Shown here piece by piece: positions 1 to 5,767 of a DNA stretch of 8,809 nucleotides (within the stretch, counting starts at the first letter, position 1; each line of letters begins with the position of its first letter). A program made the translations under genes and the position numbers. Source of the DNA: Spirochaetaceae bacterium (lineage in GTDB: Bacteria > Spirochaetota > Spirochaetia > Treponematales > Breznakiellaceae). The DNA lies in the NCBI GenBank assembly GCA_031280115.1, contig JAITHF010000240.1, positions 1-8,809 of the forward strand, read 5' to 3'. Below the pieces are notes generated by a model, which had not been told where the DNA came from, searched no databases, and saw only the letters and a list, made by a program, of their open reading frames with translations.

Positions 1-162
1 TTGAAGAGTTTATGGGGGGACAAGTCCCCCCAAACCCCCCATCAGCGCGACTTGTGCAGCGCCACTAACGCTTTCAAAGCGCCATGAGGCGCATCCTTCG
101 GGGTTGTGCCTCAAATCGCAAACCCTCTCGCTACAGGAAGCACCTAAAACCCCCGCAGGGGG
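1..162 (-). repeat. Dispersed multi-hairpin element, copy 0 (cut by window edge)
   Basis: Read on the minus strand this matches the same element seen at 2704, 4638 and 8416. It starts with a CCCCC-TGC-GGGGG hairpin (150-162). It continues with a GTGCTTCCTGTAGCGAG segment, a 'CACAACCCCGAAGGATGCGCCTC' type block (about 94-116) and a GC-rich hairpin. That hairpin is TGGGGGGAC at 13-21 pairing with GTCCCCCCA at 24-32, or the mirror of this on the minus strand. It then leaves the window. The hairpin could help end araBD transcription, but no T-run follows it, so it is not a canonical intrinsic terminator. Because araBD is transcribed in the same direction, the element's forward strand would form the 3' end of that mRNA. 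Confidence 0.85.
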
Positions 163-866
163 CGCAGGGGGCCGTAGGTTGCGGAGGGGCCGTGTTTGCG
201 ATCCCAGTGTTTCTGGATGATGTGCTGCGGAAGGCTCTGCGCCGCCGGATTGAGGTTCAGGGTAAGATACGCCATCTTGCACACCTCCTCCAGCACCGCC
301 GCGTGGTACACCGCTTGTTCCGGGCTGCTTCCCCAAGTAAAGGGGCCGTGGCCCCCTACAAGCACCATAGGGAGGAGGAGCGGGTCCTTCCCCCGATCCT
401 TCAAGGTTTCCACAATAAGGCGCCCTGTCCCTTCCTCGTAATTATTCCGCACCGCCTCCTCGCCTATGAGGGCCGTGCAGGGAACATCCCCGGCGCAGTG
501 GTCCGCGTGGGTGGTGCCGAAAACCGGCACGTCCCGCAGCGCCTGGGCAAAGGCCGCGGCGTATACCGAATGGGTGTGGGCAATGCCCCGGATACCCGCA
601 AAGGACAGGTATAATACCCGGTGGGTTTCGGTGTCGGAAGAGGGGTTTCCCGCGCCGGATACCACGGCGCCCTCGCTGTCTACCACCACCATCGCGCCGG
701 CGCTAAGCTCGCGGTACGCCACGCCGGAGGGCTTTATGGCAAACACCCCCCGGTCGCGGTCAAAGGCGGAGGCGTTGCCCCAGGTATAGATGGCAAGGCC
801 CTGCCGGGGAATCTCAAGGTTCGCTTCAAAGGCTTCTTCTTTGAGGGTTTTATAGGGGTCGTTCAC
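144..866 (-). CDS. araD: L-ribulose-5-phosphate 4-epimerase (AraD)
   Basis: This 240-residue class II aldolase-fold enzyme converts L-ribulose 5-phosphate to D-xylulose 5-phosphate in the cytoplasm, feeding the pentose phosphate pathway. It aligns from end to end, by memory, with the E. coli enzyme (231 residues). The substrate-loop sequences TWGNASA (28-34) and KPSG (45-48) are present, as is the PSSDT motif (75-79). The zinc ligands are His97 and His99 (HTHS) and His173 (GGHGPF). Asp122 and Tyr231 fit the catalytic pair. The start is GTG (864-866), with GGGAG about 8 nt upstream inside the end of araB. Only 3 nt separate it from the araB stop, so translational coupling is likely. Oddity: the family normally ends just after the Tyr-Gly at 231-232. 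Here eight extra residues (PLRPLRGF) and the TAG stop come from the dispersed repeat that abuts the gene. Confidence 0.94.
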   Translation of the reverse strand: MNDPYKTLKEEAFEANLEIPRQGLAIYTWGNASAFDRDRGVFAIKPSGVAYRELSAGAMVVVDSEGAVVSGAGNPSSDTETHRVLYLSFAGIRGIAHTHSVYAAAFAQALRDVPVFGTTHADHCAGDVPCTALIGEEAVRNNYEEGTGRLIVETLKDRGKDPLLLPMVLVGGHGPFTWGSSPEQAVYHAAVLEEVCKMAYLTLNLNPAAQSLPQHIIQKHWDRKHGPSATYGPLRPLRGF

Positions 867-869
867 GGC

Positions 870-2564
870 TTATGCTCCCTGCGGGAGGTTCCGGCTTTCA
901 ACAAAGGCGCCTAAAGCCTTGTAACAGCCGTAGATTTTGTCGTAGGCCCGCACCAGCGCAGGATTGGGGGTATAGACCGTTTCCACCGGCGAGCCCACGG
1001 CTTTCTGCGCGGCAGGGACGTCGGGATACAAGCCCGCGGCGACCGCGGCGAATATGGCGGCGCCCAGGGCCACGGTCTGATCATTCGCCGGAATCTCAAT
1101 GGGCATATTGAGCACGTCCGCGAGAACCTGCATGGCAAGGGGGGATCTCCGCGCCACCCCGCCCACGCCGGCGATGCTTTCAATGGGAACGCCCTGTTCG
1201 CGAAAACGTTCCACAATCGCCCGGGCGCCGAACGCGGTGGACTCGATTAAAGCGCGGTATATTTTAGGCGCGTCAGAATCAAGGGTAAGGCCGCTGAGGG
1301 CGCCGCTCAGGGTTTGGTCTGCATCAGGGGTGCGCCTGCCGTTGAGCCAGTCAAGGGCCACAACGCCGGAAACCGACGGTTCAACCAGGGCCGCTTCTTT
1401 TTCCAGCGCCGGCAGGATGAGTTTGGCCAGGGTTTGAGCGGCCTTTTCTTTCGCGCTCTGGTCAACAGCCGGAATATGGGGCAGCAGCGCTTCGATAGGC
1501 CAGAGCAGCAGCTTCTTGAACCATGCGTACACGTCGCCGAAGGCGCTTTGGCCGGCTTCATAGCCGGTAAGGCCGGGGATAACCGACCCGTCCACCTGGC
1601 CGCAGATGCCCCGGACAAGGGGTTCCTCTCCCGGGGCTTTGGGCGCCACGATCACGTCGCAGGTAGAAGTGCCCATGACCCGCACCAGGCGCCCGGGTTT
1701 TACCCCGCCGCCCACGGCGCCCATGTGGGCGTCATAGGCGCCTACTGCTACGGGTATGCCCTCAGGAAGCCCCAGGCGTTCTGCCCAGTGGGCGCAGAGA
1801 AGCCCTGCGGCCTTGTCGCTGGTATACGTTTCATTTCCAAGGCTTTCCCTGATTTTTACGAGCCGCTTGTCCAGCCTTGCCCAAAAATCCGCCGGCGGGC
1901 AGCCGCCGAACTCAGCGTGCCACATGGCCTTATGCCCCATAGCGCAGCGGCTCCGCTTTATCGACGCCGCGTCCGGCGCGCCGGTCAGGAGCGCGGTCAT
2001 CCAGTCGCAATGCTCGATAACCGTTGCCGCCGCTTCGGCCACGTGCGGGTCTTCGTCAAACACCCGCAGGGCTTTTGCCCAAAACCATTCAGCCGAGTAA
2101 GCGCCGCCTGAAAACTTGGTAAAATCCGTCCCGCCCCAAGTCCGGGCGGCCTCGTTTATGCGGCGCGCTTCGCCAACGGCGGTATGGTCTTTCCATAGTA
2201 CGAACATGGCGCTGGGATTTTCAGAGAACCCCGGCTCAAGCGCAAGGGGCATCCCCCGCCGGTCTGCGGCGCAGGGGGTGGAACCGGTGGTGTCAATGGC
2301 AATGCCCCGTATTTTGGCGGTAACCTCCGTACCGGCCCTTGAGAGGGCGCCGACGGTTCCTTCAAGCACGTCGATATAATCTTGCGGGTGTTGGCGGAAG
2401 CGGTTTATCCCGGGGCGGCAGTAAAGCCCTTTGGCCCAGCGGGGGTACGCCATGACCACCATGCCCACTTCGCTCCCGTCGGCGGCGTCGATAAGCACGG
2501 TTCTACAGGAATCAGAGCCGTAATCTAAACCCATCACGTAATGTTCGCCTTTTTTAAGTTCCAT
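870..2564 (-). CDS. araB: L-ribulokinase (AraB), FGGY family
   Basis: This 564-residue kinase uses ATP to phosphorylate L-ribulose. E. coli AraB has about 566 residues, so it is full length. The N-terminal FGGY domain shows GLDYGSDSCR (12-21), DTTGSTP (91-97), LWKDHTA (123-129) and the RCAMGHKAMWH block (206-216). The C-terminal domain has AYDAHMGAVGGG (276-287), with Asp278 as the expected catalytic base. It also has the MGTSTCD phosphate-binding stretch (297-303), LTGYEAGQSAFGD (332-344), LDWLNGRRT (404-412) and GVGGVARRSP (466-475). An in-frame upstream ATG at 2612 is possible. I chose the ATG at 2562-2564 because AAGGAGA (2571-2577) sits at ideal spacing and because the family begins there. 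The gene leads an araB-araD operon. No isomerase (araA) or regulator lies in the window, and the DNA upstream is a repeat island. Confidence 0.96.
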   Translation of the reverse strand: MELKKGEHYVMGLDYGSDSCRTVLIDAADGSEVGMVVMAYPRWAKGLYCRPGINRFRQHPQDYIDVLEGTVGALSRAGTEVTAKIRGIAIDTTGSTPCAADRRGMPLALEPGFSENPSAMFVLWKDHTAVGEARRINEAARTWGGTDFTKFSGGAYSAEWFWAKALRVFDEDPHVAEAAATVIEHCDWMTALLTGAPDAASIKRSRCAMGHKAMWHAEFGGCPPADFWARLDKRLVKIRESLGNETYTSDKAAGLLCAHWAERLGLPEGIPVAVGAYDAHMGAVGGGVKPGRLVRVMGTSTCDVIVAPKAPGEEPLVRGICGQVDGSVIPGLTGYEAGQSAFGDVYAWFKKLLLWPIEALLPHIPAVDQSAKEKAAQTLAKLILPALEKEAALVEPSVSGVVALDWLNGRRTPDADQTLSGALSGLTLDSDAPKIYRALIESTAFGARAIVERFREQGVPIESIAGVGGVARRSPLAMQVLADVLNMPIEIPANDQTVALGAAIFAAVAAGLYPDVPAAQKAVGSPVETVYTPNPALVRAYDKIYGCYKALGAFVESRNLPQGA

Positions 2565-2570
2565 AGCAGT

Positions 2571-2577
2571 TCTCCTT
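2571..2577 (-). promoter_or_regulatory. Ribosome binding site of araB
   Basis: AAGGAGA on the minus strand lies 6 nt before the ATG at 2562-2564. It settles the araB start in favour of this ATG over the in-frame ATG 48 nt upstream, which has no comparable site. Confidence 0.8.
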
Positions 2578-2652
2578 TTATCCGGTTCGCCGTAAAACCT
2601 CTGCCCCCTCATAGTTTCCCAAGGCCGCGCAGACAGTCAATCCGGCTTTTTT

Positions 2653-2682
2653 ATTATATCATCACCCAGACAGAGCGGTCAA
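2653..2682 (-). promoter_or_regulatory. araBD promoter (sigma70 type)
   Basis: On the minus strand, TTGACC (2677-2682) and a perfect TATAAT (2653-2658) are separated by 18 bp. Transcription would start near 2646, giving a leader of about 80 nt before araB. The -35 lies only about 20 bp from the start of element copy A at 2704. A small CAGCC-GGA-GGCTG hairpin (2686-2698) occupies the gap. I see no clear AraC/AraR-type operator. Confidence 0.75.
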
Positions 2683-2703
2683 TCACAGCCGGAGGCTGTT
2701 TCA

Positions 2704-2928
2704 CCCCCTGCGGGGGATTCACGTGCTTCTCGCGGCGAGGGGGTTTGCGGGTTTAGTCACAACCCCGAAGGATGCGCCTCACCGCGCTTCGATGGCGCAC
2801 GGGCGCGGGGCAGGAAGCCTTTAGTTGGGGGTTTGGGGGAACTGGTTCCCCCAAATTCTCTTAAAGAGGCGCGAAGCGCCGATAAATCATTATACGATAA
2901 TGATTTATATGGGGACAGGATAGTTTAT
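2704..2928 (+). repeat. Dispersed multi-hairpin element, copy A (full length)
   Basis: In order it holds these parts: CCCCC-TGC-GGGGG hairpin (2704-2716); conserved middle block with ACAACCCCGAAGGATGCGCC; an 11-bp perfect stem TTTGGGGGAAC/GTTCCCCCAAA with a TG loop (2832-2855); CTCTT/AAGAG; GGCGC-GAA-GCGCC (about 2868-2880). It ends with a 12-bp perfect AT stem ATAAATCATTAT/ATAATGATTTAT (2882-2908) and a CAGGATAGTTT tail that opens the 21-bp array. Copies at 1-162, 4411-4638 and 8416-8592 share the 5' half. The linkers at 3186 and 3815 share only the 3' half. Confidence 0.88.
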
Positions 2929-3185
2929 TTTGGCACCAAAACAAGTTATTTTTGACCCCGAACAAGTTATTTTTGACCCCGAACAAGTTATTTTTGACCC
3001 CGAACAAGTTATTTTTGACCCCGAATAAGTTATTCGGACACCCGAATAAGTTATTTTGACACCCGAATAAGTTATTCGGACACCCGAATAAGTTATTCGG
3101 ACACCCAAATAAGTTATTCGGGCATCCCAAAATAAGTTGTTCGGTTCCCAAAATAAGTTGTTCGGTTCCCAAAATGACTTTATTT
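2929..3185. repeat. 21-bp tandem array A (11 full units)
   Basis: Four identical units with an ACAAGTTATTTTTGACCCC core lie at 2941-3024. Four ATAAGTTATTCGGACACC-type units follow (3025-3108), then one 23-bp unit (3109-3131) and two ATAAGTTGTTCGGTTCCC units (3132-3173). Partial units lie at both edges. The CCGAATA-AGT-TATTCGG units are strong palindromes. The 2-bp length change at 3109-3131 breaks every reading frame, which argues against coding use. The array ends at a GGATCC (3186-3191) that begins linker B. Confidence 0.9.
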
Positions 3186-3358
3186 GGATCCACCAAAACG
3201 CCTGACCGAGCCGTGGGCGGAAGGGCGCGGGGCGGGAAGCCTTTAGCAGGGGTTTGGGGGAACTGGTTCCCCCAAATTCTCTTAAAGAGGCGCGAAGCGC
3301 CGATAAGTCGTTATAAAACAATGATTTATGCAGGGACAGGATAGTTTTTCTTGATACC
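3186..3358 (+). repeat. Linker B: chimeric partial element
   Basis: This 173-bp segment starts with GGATCCACC and an AAAACGCCTGACCGAGCC block that full-length copies A, D and E lack. From GGCGCGGGG (about 3224) onward it matches the 3' half of the element. That half includes the TTTGGGGGAAC stem (3253-3276), GGCGC-GAA-GCGCC, the AT stem (3303-3329) and a CAGGATAGTTT tail. Linker C (3815-3989) is nearly the same, so the two are duplicates of one module. Confidence 0.85.
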
Positions 3359-3814
3359 AAAATGACTTGTTTTGGTGCCAAAATGACTTGTTTTGGTGCC
3401 AAAATGACTTTGTTTGGTGCCAAAATGACTTGTTTTGGTGCCAAAATGACTTGTTTTGGTGCCAAAATAACTTGTTTTGGTGCCAAAATAACTTTGTTTG
3501 GCGCCAAAATGACTTTGTTTGTGGTAAAAGCACGTTGGTTTGTAGTAAAGACACGTTGGTTTGTGGTAAAAGCACGTTGGTTTGCAGTAAAAGCTCGTTG
3601 GTTTGCAGTAAAAGCACGTTGGTTTGCGGTAAAAGCACGTTGGTTTGGCACAAAAGCAGGTTGGTTTGTAGTAAAAGCAGGTTGGTTTGTAGTAAAAGCA
3701 AGTTGGTTTGTAGTAAAAGCAGGTTGGTTTGTAGTAAAAGCAAGTTGGTTTGTAGTAAAAGCACGTTGGTTTGTAGTAAAAGCACGTTAGTTTGCGGTAA
3801 AAACGAGTTGGTTT
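3359..3814. repeat. 21-bp tandem array B (22 units in register)
   Basis: Units repeat every 21 bp without a phase slip from 3359 to 3820. The first seven end in GGYGCC and carry TGACTTG or a close variant (3359-3505). From 3506 on, units carry GCACGTTGGTTTG or variants and end in GTRGTA/GCAGTA-type hexamers. One unit ends in GGCAC, and the last ends in GGATCC (3815-3820), shared with linker C. Because the period is divisible by three, several frames stay open through the array. Confidence 0.92.
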
Positions 3815-3989
3815 GGATCCAACAAAACGCCTGACCGAGCCGTGGGCGGAAGGGCGCGGGGCAGGAAGCCGTTGGTTGGGGGTTTGGGGGAACTGGTTCC
3901 CCCAAAAACTCTTAAAAAAGGCGCGAAGCGCCGATAAATCATTATAAAACAATGATTTATGCGGGGACAGGATAGTTCTTCTTGATACC
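3815..3989 (+). repeat. Linker C: chimeric partial element
   Basis: This 175-bp near-copy of linker B has GGATCC, the AAAACGCCTGACCGAGCC block and the 3' half of the element. It carries the TTTGGGGGAAC/GTTCCCCCAAA stem (3883-3906), GGCGC-GAA-GCGCC, ATAAATCATT/AATGATTTAT (3934-3960) and a CAGGATAGTTC tail. The distance from the GGATCC of linker B to this one is 629 bp, the size of one linker plus array module. Confidence 0.85.
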
Positions 3990-4410
3990 AAAATGACTTG
4001 TTTTGGTGCCAAAATGACTTGTTTTGACGCCAAAATGACTTGTTTTGGCGCCAAAATGACTTTGTTTGGCGCCAAAATGACTTGTTTTGGTGCCAAAATG
4101 ACTTTGTTTGGTGCCAAAATGACTTTGTTTGGCGCCAAAATGACTTTGTTTGGCGCCAAAATGACTTTGTTTGGCGCCAAAACGAGTTGGTTTGTGGTAA
4201 AAGCACGTTGGTTTGCTAGCAAAATAAGTTTGTTTGCTAGCAAATAAAAGTTGTTTGCCAGCAAAATAAGTTTGTTTGCCAGCAAATAAAAGTTGGTTTG
4301 CTAGCAAAATAAGTTTGTTTGCCAGCAAATAAAAGTTATTTGCTAGCAAAATAAAGTTATTTGCTAGCAAAATAAGTTTGTTTGCCAGCAAAATAAGTTG
4401 CTTTGCTAGC
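3990..4410. repeat. 21-bp tandem array C (20 units)
   Basis: Nine units of TGACTTG/TGACTTT type ending in GGYGCC or GACGCC lie at 3990-4178. One or two GTTGGTTTG transition units follow (4179-4220). The remaining units, of TAAGTTTG/TAAAAGTT type, end in GCTAGC or GCCAGC (to 4410). All are 21 bp except one of 22 bp at 4284-4305. The array's left part repeats that of array B, while the right part is replaced by the GCTAGC family found nowhere else in the window. Confidence 0.92.
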
Positions 4411-4638
4411 AGGATAAACTATCCTGCCCCTGCATAACTCATTGTTTTATAACGAATTATCGGCGCTTCGCGCCTCTTTAAGAGAATTTGGAGGGTCATA
4501 GACCCTCCAAACCACCCCTCAAGGCTTCATGCGCTGCGCCCGTGCGCCATCGAAGCCCGCTGAGGCGCATCCTTCGGGGTTGTGACTAAAATTGCAAACC
4601 CTATCGCTACAAGAAGCACCTGAATCCCCCGCAGGGGG
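4411..4638 (-). repeat. Dispersed multi-hairpin element, copy D (full length, inverted)
   Basis: It lies in the opposite orientation to copy A. The GC-rich stem differs from the other copies but still pairs perfectly: TTTGGAGGGTC (4487-4497) with GACCCTCCAAA (4501-4511). The AT stem is present at 4434-4460. The tail next to the array forms a perfect CAGGATA/TATCCTG stem (4410-4426). The distal end is the CCCCC/GGGGG hairpin (4626-4638). It lies just upstream of the tRNA promoter. Confidence 0.88.
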
Positions 4639-4656
4639 TATGTCCGGTTTTTCCGC

Positions 4657-4685
4657 TTGACTTTTTCCCCTGTTCAGAGTATTTT
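4657..4685 (+). promoter_or_regulatory. Candidate promoter of the tRNA pair
   Basis: TTGACT (4657-4662) is followed, after 17 bp, by TATTTT (4680-4685). The predicted start is near 4692, about 60 nt before tRNA-Gln. The -10 is only a fair match, but no better pair lies between element copy D and the tRNA. Confidence 0.5.
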
Positions 4686-4751
4686 TTTATTATCTTAAAC
4701 ATAAATGTTTTCCGGCGGGCCCGGTAATCTTTGCGGTGTTTCAGAAAACAT

Positions 4752-4822
4752 TCCCCGGTTGTGTAATGGTAGCACGGCAGACTCTGGATCTGCTTGTGGG
4801 GGTTCAAATCCTCCCTGGGGAA
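4752..4822 (+). tRNA. tRNA-Gln (anticodon CTG)
   Basis: A 71-nt cloverleaf can be drawn. The acceptor stem is TCCCCGG/CTGGGGA with discriminator A4822. The D arm is GTGT-AATGGTA-GCAC. The anticodon stem GCAGA/TCTGC encloses CTCTGGA, with T33 and anticodon CTG at 4784-4786. The T arm is GGGGG-TTCAAAT-CCTCC. The 3' CCA is not encoded. It reads CAG codons. Confidence 0.93.
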
Positions 4823-4830
4823 TAAAGCGA

Positions 4831-4902
4831 GGCCCCTTCGTCTATCGGTTAGGACATGAGATTCTCAATCTTAAAAGAGGGGTTCAATTCCCCTAGGGGC
4901 TA
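4831..4902 (+). tRNA. tRNA-Glu (anticodon CTC)
   Basis: A 72-nt cloverleaf begins 8 nt after tRNA-Gln and is probably cotranscribed with it. The acceptor stem GGCCCCT/AGGGGCT has a G-U closing pair. The TCGTCTATCGGTTAGGAC D arm is typical of tRNA-Glu. The anticodon stem TGAGA/TCTTA has anticodon CTC at 4864-4866, and the T arm is AGGGG-TTCAATT-CCCCT. CCA is not encoded. It reads GAG codons. It converges on the MBL gene, which ends 20 nt away. An ACCGC/GCGGT hairpin (4903-4921) without a T-run lies between them. Confidence 0.93.
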
Positions 4903-4921
4903 ACCGCCGGCGCTGCGCGGT

Positions 4922-5725
4922 CTAAGAAATAATCTGGCCGTCCCAGACCGGTTCCACCACCTCCGCAGGGCAGGCCCCTTTAAATTGGACACAGAAGCGC
5001 CGGCAAAACGCCGCTATCTCCCGGTGGGAGTGGTCGTGACAGATATGGGTAAGGTATATCCGCCGCGCCTTGAGCCGCGCCCCGGCCTCAAGAGCCTGCT
5101 GGAAACTGAAATGGGTCTCGTGTTCAAGCGCCCGAAGCCCCCCTATAATGGCAACCTCCGGCTGCCCGATAAGGCCAAACGACGGCTCCGGTATCATGCT
5201 CGTATCAGTAAGATACACCGCCTCCCTGTTCCCCGCCTCTCGTATCTTCCAGCCCAGAATATCAAGCGCCCCGTGCTTTACCGGTATGGGGGTAAAAACA
5301 AGCGCCCCTATAACAACCGGTTCCCCGGCCTCCCGCGTGATAATCCGGGGCTTGCCGCCGCCCTTTTGAGTTTCCTTAAACACGTACGAGAACCGGTCCC
5401 GCAGATCCTCAAGAGTCTGCCGGTTCCCGTACACCGAAAGCGGGCGCTCCCGGCACAGAGGGCGCACATCGTCAAGGCCGTGAAGGTGGTCCGCGTGGGA
5501 ATGGGTGAGAAACACCCCGTCAAGCGCGGTAATCCCCGCGCCTACTGCTTGCAGCCGGAACTCCGGCCCGGTGTCAATCACGGCCAGTTCCCCGCGCGCG
5601 CCCTGTATATAGAGGGACGAGCGCATACGCCGGTCCCGCAGGTCGGAAGATTGGCATACGGCGCACTGGCACCCAATCACCGGAATACCATAAGAAGTTC
5701 CTGAGCCGAGAATCATAAGGCGCAT
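4922..5725 (-). CDS. MBL-fold metal-dependent hydrolase, PhnP-like
   Basis: This 267-residue metallo-beta-lactamase-fold protein belongs to the COG1235/PhnP-type group of cyclic-phosphate phosphodiesterases. The N-terminus has GSGTSYGIPVIGC followed by the structural zinc motif Cys19-x-Cys21-x2-Cys24. The metal-binding HSHADH spans 75-80. Further ligands fit His151 (VKHG), Asp174 (LTDTS) and the LTHICHDHSH region (225-234). There is no signal peptide, so it is cytoplasmic. I chose the ATG at 5723-5725 because the fold begins with MRLMILGSG. An in-frame TTG 18 nt upstream is possible, and neither has a convincing ribosome binding site. It lies 42 nt after the Rsm22-like gene and is probably the last gene of the der operon. 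There is no phn cluster nearby, so a role in phosphonate breakdown is not implied and the substrate is unknown. Confidence 0.85.
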   Translation of the reverse strand: MRLMILGSGTSYGIPVIGCQCAVCQSSDLRDRRMRSSLYIQGARGELAVIDTGPEFRLQAVGAGITALDGVFLTHSHADHLHGLDDVRPLCRERPLSVYGNRQTLEDLRDRFSYVFKETQKGGGKPRIITREAGEPVVIGALVFTPIPVKHGALDILGWKIREAGNREAVYLTDTSMIPEPSFGLIGQPEVAIIGGLRALEHETHFSFQQALEAGARLKARRIYLTHICHDHSHREIAAFCRRFCVQFKGACPAEVVEPVWDGQIIS

Positions 5726-5767
5726 GGAGTAAGTATGAACCAAAGGCCGCTTGTTGTATAGGGCGCC

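Larger units (their letters stand above)
2704..4638. repeat. Composite repeat island with inverted terminal elements
   Basis: Left copy A (plus orientation, 2704-2928) and right copy D (minus orientation, 4411-4638) of the same element, about 225 bp each, form long inverted ends. Between them lie array A, linker B, array B, linker C and array C. The core is AT-rich compared with the GC-rich flanking genes. There is no recognisable protein gene inside and no obvious target-site duplication. It could be a non-autonomous mobile element, a structured RNA locus, or a DNA-binding/architectural locus. The sequence alone does not decide between these. Confidence 0.85.

Noticed and set aside
13..32. 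Intrinsic terminator of araBD
   Set aside because: The stem is strong but no T-run follows it on the minus strand. The same hairpin occurs in element copies that do not follow genes, so it is treated as part of the element.
2565..2612. Longer araB N-terminus starting at 2612
   Set aside because: The extra 16 residues do not resemble the family, and the strong ribosome binding site serves the ATG at 2564.
2861..4391. Several long open frames on both strands in the arrays, encoding heptad repeats such as NQRAFTT, NKVILAP, KTSHFGT or FGAKMTC
   Set aside because: A 21-bp period keeps frames open by arithmetic, and up to three frames are open at once. Starts lack ribosome binding sites, frames run through the hairpin element, and the 23- and 22-bp units break phase.
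2941..4410. CRISPR array
   Set aside because: The units are contiguous 21-mers that grade into each other. There are no unique spacers of constant length and no cas genes.
3359..4410. Integron or attC-like cassette array
   Set aside because: No integrase, no cassettes with genes, and the unit is far shorter than an attC site.
2704..4638. Insertion sequence or composite transposon with a transposase
   Set aside because: No frame in the island resembles a transposase, and no flanking target duplication was found. The inverted ends may be non-autonomous, but this is unproven.
4903..4921. Bidirectional terminator between tRNA-Glu and the MBL gene
   Set aside because: There is only a 5-bp ACCGC/GCGGT stem with a 9-nt loop and no T-run on either strand.
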